Below are positions 36,811 through 45,731 of a DNA stretch of 64,000 bases, one piece after another. The stretch is taken from assembly GCF_000300815.1 (NCBI RefSeq), contig NZ_AMRX01000006.1, forward strand, positions 434,001-498,000, read 5' to 3'. How positions within the stretch are numbered: position 1 is the stretch's first letter; every line of letters starts with the position of its first letter. The notes beneath the pieces are model-generated. The model saw nothing but the letters and a program-made list of their open reading frames with translations. It was not told the DNA's origin and ran no database searches. Source of the DNA: Gayadomonas joobiniege G7 (GTDB lineage: Bacteria; Pseudomonadota; Gammaproteobacteria; Enterobacterales; Alteromonadaceae). The position numbers and the translations under genes are program-made.

Positions 36811-37719
36811 GTGTTAGGTAAAATTATACGATTAGTAAAAAATCTAAATAATGTAACAAAAGAGTTCGATACAAAGGTTTACAGGAGTGTGCGGCGAAGT
36901 GCTTTATTAAGCGCCGCGTTATCTTCTGATAGTAGAATAATATCCGATGAACAATTATCAGAGAATGAGTTAATAGTTAGCTTGACAACATATAGTAAAC
37001 GAATTCATGATATACATTTAGTTATAGAATCAATCGCTCAACAAACAGTTAAGCCAAACAGAGTAATTCTATGGTTAGATAAAGATGAATTTACTAGCCA
37101 TACGATACCGGAGTTAGTAAAAAAACAGATGACTCGGGGGTTAGAAGTACGTTTTTGTGAAAATTATCGGTCATATACTAAATTTATCCCTACGTTAAGA
37201 GAATTCCCGGATGCAGATATCATTACAATTGATGACGATATTTTGTACCCTCACGACACAATTGAACTCCTATATAGAGAGCACTTAGAACACCCAGATG
37301 CGATTATTGGTAGCAGAGCTCATAAAATAATTACAGATGCTAATGGCAAGGTATTACCGTACAGACAATGGGAATACGAAACCAAAGATCATCAGAAAAG
37401 TGCTAACATTATTGCCCTTGGTGTTGGAGGGGTGTATTACCCGGCTAAATCTCTAAGTGATATCTGTTTAGATATTGACTCTTTTAGAGAGCTGGCTCCT
37501 CACGCCGATGATATTTGGTTTAAAGCAATGTCACTTTTAAACAATAGGGTGCATAAAAAAGTTAAAGATGATCGTGAGTTTGATAAGCGCTTTTTATTAT
37601 TGGAAGATGCACAAGATATAGCTTTGTCGAAGAAAAATGTGCATGAAGATAGAAATGATCCTCAAGTTCAGGCAGTGTTCTCTAAGTATAATCTGTTTGA
37701 TAAGTTATCCCAAAGTTAA
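36811..37719 (+). CDS. Glycosyltransferase, GT-A type
   Basis: The 302-residue reading starts at GTG 36811, which has GAGG 6 bp upstream; a TTG at 36799 is the alternative. Motifs are LIVSLTTYSKRIHDIHLVIE, an IAQQTVKPNRVILWLD segment and the metal/nucleotide-sugar motif TIDDDILYP. This matches the family seen in capsule loci in which a GT-A domain stands alone without membrane segments. Donor and linkage are unknown. Confidence 0.8.
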   Translation: MLGKIIRLVKNLNNVTKEFDTKVYRSVRRSALLSAALSSDSRIISDEQLSENELIVSLTTYSKRIHDIHLVIESIAQQTVKPNRVILWLDKDEFTSHTIPELVKKQMTRGLEVRFCENYRSYTKFIPTLREFPDADIITIDDDILYPHDTIELLYREHLEHPDAIIGSRAHKIITDANGKVLPYRQWEYETKDHQKSANIIALGVGGVYYPAKSLSDICLDIDSFRELAPHADDIWFKAMSLLNNRVHKKVKDDREFDKRFLLLEDAQDIALSKKNVHEDRNDPQVQAVFSKYNLFDKLSQS

Positions 37720-37779
37720 CTTATAACTAACGAAGTGAGGTAAGAATTATGGATCAAGCAGATAGTCTGAGAGGATTGT

Positions 37780-39015
37780 TTGATTAACTTAAACCGATTA
37801 AATATAGATAACTTTTTATACTATATACTTATTGCGTACTTTATTACCGATCTGTTCCAAGCACCATTGAGGTTTTTTTTGTCTTTAGCCTCTTTAAGCT
37901 TTTTGTTTTATATACCTAAAGCATTGTTGTTTTGTGCATGCTTTTACAAAGCAAGATTGTTAAAAAATATACACGCATTTGTGATTATAATGTTTTTGGG
38001 TTTTTATTTTTGCTACACGACTTTAGTGTCGCAAAGTTTAACCCAGAGCCTATATTTTGCGTCGATAATTTCGGTTTTTTTATTTGTATTATGTCACAAG
38101 GCTATTTTTGATCGATTGGCACGTAACCGTACTTTACTTTGGTTTTTTCTGTTTGCCAGTTTAGCAGGGCTAATATATGATATGAATTTTGTACCCGTGT
38201 GGAGAGGGGCCGTTGTCGAGGTTGGTGGAGTTGAAATTGAAGCGGCTAGGTACTGGACATCCTTCGGTACGGTTCGCTACGCAGGCTTTACTAATGCCTC
38301 TTTTGCTTTGGCGTCTTGGGTTTGTTTACTTGCTTGTCTTTTGCTGAAGGAGTACAGATTCAAAGGTCTTCAATCTTTGTTTGTTGTGTGTTTTTCCTTA
38401 TATATCGTATATGCATCAAACACGAAGTCTTTCATTGCAGCCTTAGTCTTGATATATTTGTTCTATTTCATCGCTCGCTTTCTACCTAATAATTTTGATA
38501 AGGTTTTTCCTGCTTCGATATTATTTACAGTTATATGTTTTCCGGTTATGTGTGTAAGTGGTTTGTTAGATTTAGGTGCAATCGTTGATCGAAGTTCTAC
38601 AGTGTTTTTCTCTTTGGTAGTCAGGTCAGAGTATACTTGGCCCTTATCTTTTAGCCTTCTAGAAACTACTGTTACTCAGTTATTCGGGCTGGGCATCGGT
38701 GGCATTGGTACAGTTCAAGCCAAGTTGAATGGAAGTCCACTTAGCACTGCGGATAATTTGTTTGTTTATTTGTACTGTATGTTTGGTATATTTTCGTTGG
38801 TGATCTCTTATTACCTTTTTTATCTTATTTTCACTTCGGATCGCAGAGCTACATATTACCGAGCTATTTTAAGCCTTGTTTTATTTTTTGGGATTACTGG
38901 AAATGTAATTGAGAACCCTGCATCAATGCTGTTGTTGGCGTATGCAATTCTTAATTTAGTTAAACCGGAAACTTTGCAAGCAACAGAATTTTCATCAGCT
39001 AAATATACCAATTAA
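37780..39015 (+). CDS. wzy: Wzy-type polysaccharide polymerase
   Basis: This is a 411-residue protein that is almost entirely membrane spans (about ten to twelve), with a larger periplasmic loop around residues 130-175 (WRGAVVEVGGVEIEAARYWT) and another near 285-330. This topology plus low similarity is typical of Wzy, and the locus otherwise lacks a polymerase. The start is TTG at 37780 with GAGG 5 bp upstream. A 12-codon ORF (ATG 37749, stop TAA 37785-37787) overlaps this start and could couple translation. Confidence 0.75.
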   Translation: MINLNRLNIDNFLYYILIAYFITDLFQAPLRFFLSLASLSFLFYIPKALLFCACFYKARLLKNIHAFVIIMFLGFYFCYTTLVSQSLTQSLYFASIISVFLFVLCHKAIFDRLARNRTLLWFFLFASLAGLIYDMNFVPVWRGAVVEVGGVEIEAARYWTSFGTVRYAGFTNASFALASWVCLLACLLLKEYRFKGLQSLFVVCFSLYIVYASNTKSFIAALVLIYLFYFIARFLPNNFDKVFPASILFTVICFPVMCVSGLLDLGAIVDRSSTVFFSLVVRSEYTWPLSFSLLETTVTQLFGLGIGGIGTVQAKLNGSPLSTADNLFVYLYCMFGIFSLVISYYLFYLIFTSDRRATYYRAILSLVLFFGITGNVIENPASMLLLAYAILNLVKPETLQATEFSSAKYTN

Positions 39016-39131
39016 AAAATATTTATTTACGAGTGTAAATACCTATCAACCTAAGGTTTTAGTACTTTGGTTAAATTTATATTTACTGGCGAGATTTGAA
39101 GTTTAATACCAAATAAGGTTGGTAGAAAATA

Positions 39132-40226
39132 ATGGAAACAAAAAAAATTAAAGTCATTACTTACCATATAAGTAAATCAACAAGTGTGGGTGGTATTCAA
39201 CGTTTAGTTCGGCATATTCAAAACTTAGAATTAGGTCATAATTTTGATTTCATTGAGGCTTACAATGATGTGCCCAATATGGAGATAAATGGAGATAATC
39301 CAAAGGTAGAATATAACAAGATTTTCTCCGGGCAAAAAAGCAAAAATCCTCTAACTAAAATTTGGGAGCGGATTGCAGTTTATTGCTACTTTGTAAAAAA
39401 GAAGTATAGAGGCGGAATTATTTTGGTCTTTCATCCAGAACATCTAGCTTTGATCCCAAGAAGCACCCTACGTAAGAATAAGATTATTTTAGTCCAAGCG
39501 AATCGATTTGATAAACTTTTTGAACGTATTGGCAAACTAGCGTTCGAACTAAACAAAGAACATGTAGATTTTTTTTCTGTATACACTGAATACGATTTAA
39601 ACTTTATAAAAGAACATTACCCATCACTAGTTAATAAAACTCGTGTTATTCCGCGTGGTTGTCGAATTCCTACCGGTGCAATAAAGTCAAAAATGACATA
39701 CAAGTTAGTGACCATATGTCGTATCTATGAAAGACAGAAAAATCTTACTAGTATGCTAAATATTGTAAACGGCTTGCCGGATGAATACACCTTGGATATT
39801 TATGGAATTGGAGCTAAACATGAAATGGACAGTTTATTAACGATGATAGATTCTAAAAAAGTTAAATTTAAAGGTGAAGCGAAGGATGTCGCTGCCATTT
39901 TAGAAGATTACAGTGTTTTTTTAATGACCTCACATTACGAAGGTTTTGGTCAAACGCTTATTGAAGCACGCAGTCAGGGTTTACCCATTGTTGCCTATAA
40001 CACGTTTGATGCGTTAACTTGGATTGTTCAAGATGGTGTTAACGGTAAGGTTGTACCATACAAAGACGAAAATGCTTTTTCCAATGCGATACAACAAATA
40101 TTGTCGGACGAAAGTATTTATCTTGAGTACTCAAAAAATTCGATTGATATGGCGAAATCAACTGAGTTAAGTCGGGTTTCAGAGCAGTTAAAAAATATGA
40201 TTATTAGTGCAGCAGAGCTTGATTGA
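39132..40226 (+). CDS. Glycosyltransferase family 4
   Basis: This is a 364-residue GT-B enzyme. It has an N-terminal acceptor domain beginning KVITYHISKSTSVGGIQRLV, and a donor domain with LVTICRIYERQKN and the E-x7-E region SHYEGFGQTLIEARSQGLP followed by DGVNG. It acts at the cytoplasmic face on the lipid-linked oligosaccharide. Sugar specificity cannot be read. The 140-bp space after it carries no feature. Confidence 0.88.
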   Translation: METKKIKVITYHISKSTSVGGIQRLVRHIQNLELGHNFDFIEAYNDVPNMEINGDNPKVEYNKIFSGQKSKNPLTKIWERIAVYCYFVKKKYRGGIILVFHPEHLALIPRSTLRKNKIILVQANRFDKLFERIGKLAFELNKEHVDFFSVYTEYDLNFIKEHYPSLVNKTRVIPRGCRIPTGAIKSKMTYKLVTICRIYERQKNLTSMLNIVNGLPDEYTLDIYGIGAKHEMDSLLTMIDSKKVKFKGEAKDVAAILEDYSVFLMTSHYEGFGQTLIEARSQGLPIVAYNTFDALTWIVQDGVNGKVVPYKDENAFSNAIQQILSDESIYLEYSKNSIDMAKSTELSRVSEQLKNMIISAAELD

Positions 40227-40368
40227 TATTTTAAATATTTAAAATATTAAAAAGATAACTAACGTAGATATAAATAAAGCTGATTACTCGTGCACACTAG
40301 ATAAAAACGTTAGAGCTAATTCGAAAACTGGATATTTAAAAATAATTGATAGCAAAGGATCAGGAACA

Positions 40369-41535
40369 ATGAAAATAGCGGTAGCCGGAACAGGTTATGT
40401 AGGGATATCAAATGCTGTTTTGCTCGCTCAGCATAACGTAGTAATTGCATTGGATATTGTGGCCGAAAAAGTCGATCTATTAAATGCCAAAAAGTCGCCA
40501 ATTGAAGATGAATATATCCAACAATATTTGGCTGAAAAACCCCTTAATTTCAAAGCTACTTTAGATAAAGAAGAAGCATACAAAGGTGCTGCTTTTGTTG
40601 TCATCGCCACCCCGACTGATTATGACCCAGAAACTAATTATTTTAATACCCGCTCTGTTGAAGCCGTCATTAAAGATGTGATGAGCATTAATCCAGATGC
40701 TGTGATGGTGATTAAATCAACCGTTCCTGTTGGCTATACCAAACAAATCAAAGAAACGCTGGGCTGTGATAATTTAATGTTTTCACCTGAGTTTTTGCGT
40801 GAGGGCAAAGCTTTATACGACAATTTGTACCCATCTCGAGTAATTGTTGGAGAGCAATCTGAGCGTGCAAAAACCTTTGCTAATCTGTTGGTAGAAGGCG
40901 CATTAAAAGAAAATATTGATGTGCTATTTACCGATGCAACCGAAGCTGAGGCAATTAAGTTATTTTCTAATACCTATCTTGCCATGCGTGTCTCTTATTT
41001 TAATGAGTTAGACACTTATGCCGAACGCCATGGTTTAGATAGTCGTCAAATTATTGAAGGTGTTGGTTTAGACCCGCGTATTGGTAGTCATTATAATAAT
41101 CCATCATTCGGTTATGGCGGTTATTGTTTACCTAAAGATACCAAACAATTGTTAGCTAATTATAAAGATGTGCCGAATAATATAATCGCAGCCATTGTTG
41201 AAGCAAATACCACGCGAAAAGACTTTATTGCCGATTCTATTATCAGCCGTGCACCAAAACGTGTGGGTATTTATCGTTTAATTATGAAAGCAGGCTCTGA
41301 TAACTTCCGTGCGTCGTCTATTCAAGGCATTATGAAACGAATCAAAGCTAAAGGCATTGAAGTCGTTATTTACGAACCTGTGCTAGACCAAGATGACTTC
41401 TTTAATTCTAAAGTTATCCGCGATCTCAATGAGTTTAAATCCAGCTGTGATGTGATTGTTTCTAACCGAATGCCGAAAGAGTTAGTAGATGTAGTCGACA
41501 AAGTGTATACCAGAGACTTGTTTGGTAGCGATTAA
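40369..41535 (+). CDS. ugd: UDP-glucose 6-dehydrogenase
   Basis: This is a 388-residue nucleotide-sugar dehydrogenase, the same length as E. coli Ugd. It has GTGYVG at residues 7-12, [30 protein letters not shown] and the catalytic cysteine in [14 protein letters not shown]. It makes UDP-glucuronate, which feeds the epimerase at the start of the locus and probably an acidic repeat unit. The base composition is more even and less AT-rich than the adjoining glycosyltransferases, consistent with a conserved core gene. Confidence 0.95.
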   Translation: MKIAVAGTGYVGISNAVLLAQHNVVIALDIVAEKVDLLNAKKSPIEDEYIQQYLAEKPLNFKATLDKEEAYKGAAFVVIATPTDYDPETNYFNTRSVEAVIKDVMSINPDAVMVIKSTVPVGYTKQIKETLGCDNLMFSPEFLREGKALYDNLYPSRVIVGEQSERAKTFANLLVEGALKENIDVLFTDATEAEAIKLFSNTYLAMRVSYFNELDTYAERHGLDSRQIIEGVGLDPRIGSHYNNPSFGYGGYCLPKDTKQLLANYKDVPNNIIAAIVEANTTRKDFIADSIISRAPKRVGIYRLIMKAGSDNFRASSIQGIMKRIKAKGIEVVIYEPVLDQDDFFNSKVIRDLNEFKSSCDVIVSNRMPKELVDVVDKVYTRDLFGSD

Positions 41536-41546
41536 CAGGTTTTTTT

Positions 41547-42725
41547 ATGAAAAACGCAAAGTTTAAGTACGATAAAAAAAATCAAAATAACGTAATGGTG
41601 ATAACTTCAGACTTGTATCGAGGTGGGGTTGCAGAGTCAACTCGAAAGATACTCAAATACTTGTCTCAAAAAGAGAATACTAATACATATTGTGTAATTT
41701 ACGATGATTTACCAATAACTAAAGATATCCCAGATAATGTGCATTTAATTAAGCTTGGGTGTAAGTTAGTTGCTGAGTATCATAAGCCTAGAAACCGGCT
41801 TATGTTTAATATAAGGCGATGTACTGATTTATTAAAAGCAATATGGAAACTAAGATCCTTAAAAAAGAACCTCAAGATCAATGTGTCTTATTCTATGATG
41901 TATTTACCAAATTTAATCAATATTATTACGCGCAGTAAACATGGAGAAAGAGCATTAATATCTGAACGTCAAAACCCTAAATTCGATTTAGAAAATAAAC
42001 CTGCGTTTGTCAGGAATTTATTTGCACATTTTTATAAAAAAGCAGATGGGATTCACATAAATTCTAAAGACTTAGGGGATGAACTTGTTTCCTGCTATGG
42101 TGTAAAACGGGATAAATTATTCCACTTTCCTAACTTCTTTTTTCCTGACGAATATACTGACAATCAGATGTTTAAACCTGATAATGAAAGACTAAAAGTG
42201 CTTTTGATTGGTCGGAATAGTCGCCAAAAAGGGTTTGAATATCTTCCCATGATACTTAAAAGCGTCACTACACCACTAGAAGTAAATATCGTAAGTGACT
42301 TAAATAGTAACCACCCATTAGCTCAAGAAATATTATGTGCTAGTGAAATACATCGTGTAAATTTTTTAAAAGAGCGCGCAAATATCAACGAAGTTTATGT
42401 AGAAAACCATGTGTTTTTGCTTACTTCCCTTTGGGAATCCTTCGGAAACGTTGTTGTAGAGGCTATGTTATCGGGTTTGCCCATCGTTAGTAATTGCTGC
42501 CCAACAGGGCCAACGCAAATTTTAGCGAGAAAGTGGGGGTTACAGAGCACAGTTTCATTAATGGATGACAGTCAAAAGGCGAGTAAAGAGCTGGCTGGGT
42601 ATCTAGATTTGTTAGCCACAGACACACTGGCGTATTCAGATTATCGTAAACGTTCATTAATCCGTGGACAGAAATATTCATTGGACGAAAATATTAAAAT
42701 ATTAGACAATTTTTTTAAAAAGTGA
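41547..42725 (+). CDS. Glycosyltransferase family 4
   Basis: This 392-residue GT-B protein lies 11 bp after ugd. The donor domain shows VLLIGRNSRQKGFEYLP, SLWESFGNVVVEAMLSGLPI and NCCPTGPTQIL, typical of GT4. The proximity to ugd might point to a uronic-acid donor, but this is only inference. It is followed by a 234-bp space with an 8-bp repeat tract. Confidence 0.88.
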   Translation: MKNAKFKYDKKNQNNVMVITSDLYRGGVAESTRKILKYLSQKENTNTYCVIYDDLPITKDIPDNVHLIKLGCKLVAEYHKPRNRLMFNIRRCTDLLKAIWKLRSLKKNLKINVSYSMMYLPNLINIITRSKHGERALISERQNPKFDLENKPAFVRNLFAHFYKKADGIHINSKDLGDELVSCYGVKRDKLFHFPNFFFPDEYTDNQMFKPDNERLKVLLIGRNSRQKGFEYLPMILKSVTTPLEVNIVSDLNSNHPLAQEILCASEIHRVNFLKERANINEVYVENHVFLLTSLWESFGNVVVEAMLSGLPIVSNCCPTGPTQILARKWGLQSTVSLMDDSQKASKELAGYLDLLATDTLAYSDYRKRSLIRGQKYSLDENIKILDNFFKK

Positions 42726-42778
42726 GCGTTTACATCATAATTATCAACTAGATCAGGTTTGTATGAATTAAGATGCTC

Positions 42779-42864
42779 AATTTAACAATTTAACAATTTA
42801 ACAATTTAACAATTTAACAATTTAACAATTTAACAATTTAACAATTTAACAATTTAACAATTTA
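42779..42864 (+). repeat. 8-bp tandem repeat tract (AATTTAAC)n
   Basis: Ten perfect units of TTTAACAA run from 42781 to 42860, with a partial unit on each side. It lies in the space between two glycosyltransferase genes, starting 54 bp after the first and ending about 95 bp before the second. Confidence 0.95.
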
Positions 42865-42959
42865 GCACTTTATTTATTTCAAACTCGATCTGTTAATCTA
42901 ATAGTTCTTTCCAATACGTTAAGTTGACTCGAGTCAAAAAAAATTTTTAATGAGGTACG

Positions 42960-44192
42960 ATGAAGCTTTTAGTTATGTTAAACCGAGATATACTCTCACA
43001 ATCAAATGGGCGAGCTGCCGTTTTAATTGGGTTTCTCCGGGTTTTTGAAAAGCTCGGTTATACTGTTAATTTGGTTGTTCTGGATAGCATTGATTCAAGA
43101 GACAAATATAACGAGGCATTTAGCAATATTAGGCAAATAACCTCGTTACCTAGCTCTTTTTCGGCATTATTGTTTGGCGCGTTTAATGCTTTTTTTAAGG
43201 CCCAAAGTTTAAATTATAACTTGTTCTATAGAACATCAACTATGCAAGCGCTTAAAAAGCAAGTTGAACAAACCCAATATGATTATGTATTTGTTGATAC
43301 GGTTAGACTCTTTAAATATGTTGAGGGTTTAAACCTAATTAATACTAAAGTGGTACTAGACCTAGACGATTTGTACTCTAAACGGTATGAGCTGTTACAA
43401 AAGTCGCAAAGTAATTATTCTCTTTTAGGTGAATTTTCTGAACGCTTTCCTAATTTTATCCTTCCGTTATTTGAGCGTCTCGGCAAACTTATTTTATCGC
43501 GTGAGGCTAAATATTTAAAACAAGACGAAATAAACGTAGCTACGCAAGCGGATCATGTGTTTTTGGTATCTAAGTTCGAGTCTGAATATTTAACTAAACA
43601 AATTAATAAGCCAGTTTATGATTTTCCTATGCTGATCCCAGCAACACAACAACGTTGGCAAGCACCTAGTGCAGTTAACGGGCAAACAAAGGCGTTAAAG
43701 CTAGTGATGGTTGGATCGCCCAAATTACAACAAAATTACATCACTATAAAAAATGCAGATCGTCTTTTAAATAAAGGTATTTTAGGGCAAAGCGAGTTGC
43801 ATGTTATTGGTAATATTAAAGGGTTTGATACGAGCCAGTTTAGTAGTAAAATAAAATTTCTAGGTTTTGTTGATGATTTAAACGCTAAAGTATGTGAATT
43901 CGATTGTTATTTTTCTCCAATTGTTTCTGGCACTGGCATCAAAACAAAAAATGTAGAGGCAAGTATTTTAGGAATGCCAATTTTAACTACAGAAGTTGGT
44001 GTTGAAGGGACGAATTTAGAAAAATATTGTTATGTTCAAAAAAGTTGGGATGATTTTGAGTTTACAAATTTTTTAGAAATTTATTTAAGCCAACATAAGC
44101 AAAAACAACAGATGCAAATAGACTATGTTAATCAGAACTTTACCCTTGACGCATTGTTATGTAAATGGAAATTGGCGACTGAAATAAATTAA
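42960..44192 (+). CDS. Glycosyltransferase (GT4-like)
   Basis: This is a 410-residue protein. Residues 1-200 form an acceptor domain (MKLLVMLNRDILSQSNGRAA). The donor half has LVMVGSPKLQQNYITIKNADRL and a terminal SGTGIKTKNVEASILGMPIL followed by TEVGVEG, the usual C-terminal helix of GT-B enzymes. Start ATG 42960 with TGAGGT at 6 bp. Its expression could be affected by the repeat tract upstream if a promoter lies in that gap. Confidence 0.83.
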   Translation: MKLLVMLNRDILSQSNGRAAVLIGFLRVFEKLGYTVNLVVLDSIDSRDKYNEAFSNIRQITSLPSSFSALLFGAFNAFFKAQSLNYNLFYRTSTMQALKKQVEQTQYDYVFVDTVRLFKYVEGLNLINTKVVLDLDDLYSKRYELLQKSQSNYSLLGEFSERFPNFILPLFERLGKLILSREAKYLKQDEINVATQADHVFLVSKFESEYLTKQINKPVYDFPMLIPATQQRWQAPSAVNGQTKALKLVMVGSPKLQQNYITIKNADRLLNKGILGQSELHVIGNIKGFDTSQFSSKIKFLGFVDDLNAKVCEFDCYFSPIVSGTGIKTKNVEASILGMPILTTEVGVEGTNLEKYCYVQKSWDDFEFTNFLEIYLSQHKQKQQMQIDYVNQNFTLDALLCKWKLATEIN

Positions 44193-44278
44193 TATTGAGC
44201 ACTGTGTCAATAATAACAATTATAATTCATGTAAAATTCAGTTAACCGGAATAACGAAATAATAAAACAGGTGATTTT

Positions 44279-45685
44279 ATGGGAAAAAGAGGGTATTTGA
44301 GGGAGCATCAACATGCTTTTTCCTCGTTGTATAGGGTTATCGATGTAGTTTTAATTTGCTTAACACTTTTTGTTTCTTGGGACTGTTTTGCAGGCCTTGA
44401 CACTAAACAACATTATTTCGTCGCTATAGTAGCTTCGCTGATCTTTTTATACTTAGCTGAGACTTTCGGCTTATACCGCAGTTGGCGATTAGCCCGTTTT
44501 TACCAGTTAGCTCGCACTATAACATTTGTATGGTCGGTTACTTTTTTATCTACCGTTTTTGTTGCAGTTTTGCTCGAGATACCAGAGGGCGTTTCGCAAC
44601 TCGTTTTTGTGTCATGGGGACTCGTTGGTACTTTTCTACTATCCGCTTGGCGTTATGCTTATTATGTTGCGATAAAGAAGCTACGAAAAAAAGGATTTAA
44701 TACAAGGTCGGTAGCTATAATCGGTCATACGAGAGTCGGAAAGGAACTTTATAAACAAATTCGGCTACACTCTGAAGCAGGCCTAAAATTTGTCGGCTTT
44801 TACGAGGATCGCATGCCGCAGCGCTACATGGGGGACAAGTATTCCAGTGACTTTATTCGTGGTTCGGCCGAAGATGCTATAAAAGCTGCCCAGCGAGGTG
44901 AAATAGATCAAATATATATTGCTCTGTCTTTGAAGCAAGAAGATCGAATTAGCCAGTTATTAGTTGAACTGGGAGATACTACTGCTGATGTACATTTTAT
45001 CCCAGATTTTTTTGTATTTAATTTGGTGCAATCTCGTATGGGATACGTCGGTAACCTAACTACCTTAAGTGTTTTCGAATCACCTTACGCTGGGACCAAT
45101 AGCTGGTTAAAACGCGCCGAAGATATAATATTCTCATCGATTATTTTATTCATAATTTCCCCAGTTTTATTGGCTATAGCTATTGGCGTTAAAGTGACTT
45201 CTCCCGGCCCAGTTATATTCAAACAGTATCGTTATGGTTTGGATGGTAAACGTATTAAAGTTTGGAAATTTCGTTCTATGACGACAATGGATAACGGTGA
45301 TAAAGTTGTCCAGGCTAAAAAGGGGGATGCACGAATTACACCCTTTGGCGGCTTTTTACGCCGAACTTCTTTGGATGAGTTGCCACAGTTTATCAATGTG
45401 TTGCAAGGCAGAATGTCCATAGTAGGTCCTCGACCTCATGCAGTTGCTCACAATGAAGAATACCGTAAAAAAATCAATTATTACATGATGCGTCACAAAG
45501 TTAAGCCGGGCATAACAGGTTGGGCACAAATTAACGGATGGCGCGGTGAGACGGATACACTCGAAAAAATGGAAAAACGCATAGAATATGACTTGCATTA
45601 TATAGGGAATTGGTCGGTGTGGTTTGATATAAAAATTATTTTTTACACCGTTTTTAAAGGGTTTTTGGATAAAAACGCTTATTAA
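44279..45685 (+). CDS. wcaJ: Undecaprenyl-phosphate glucose phosphotransferase (WcaJ type)
   Basis: This 468-residue initiating transferase has four or five N-terminal membrane spans, a cytoplasmic Rossmann-like domain (SVAIIGHTRVGKELY) and the catalytic C-terminal domain (PGPVIFKQYRYGLDGK, VWKFRSM, RRTSLDELPQFINVLQGRMS, VGPRPHA, KPGITGWAQINGWRGET). It puts the first hexose-1-phosphate, usually glucose, onto undecaprenyl phosphate. UDP-glucose would come from the galU gene at the other end of the locus. Confidence 0.94.
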   Translation: MGKRGYLREHQHAFSSLYRVIDVVLICLTLFVSWDCFAGLDTKQHYFVAIVASLIFLYLAETFGLYRSWRLARFYQLARTITFVWSVTFLSTVFVAVLLEIPEGVSQLVFVSWGLVGTFLLSAWRYAYYVAIKKLRKKGFNTRSVAIIGHTRVGKELYKQIRLHSEAGLKFVGFYEDRMPQRYMGDKYSSDFIRGSAEDAIKAAQRGEIDQIYIALSLKQEDRISQLLVELGDTTADVHFIPDFFVFNLVQSRMGYVGNLTTLSVFESPYAGTNSWLKRAEDIIFSSIILFIISPVLLAIAIGVKVTSPGPVIFKQYRYGLDGKRIKVWKFRSMTTMDNGDKVVQAKKGDARITPFGGFLRRTSLDELPQFINVLQGRMSIVGPRPHAVAHNEEYRKKINYYMMRHKVKPGITGWAQINGWRGETDTLEKMEKRIEYDLHYIGNWSVWFDIKIIFYTVFKGFLDKNAY

Positions 45686-45731
45686 AAGTCGTTTAAATGT
45701 ATGTATAACTTAATTTGAATGAGGGAGTAAA

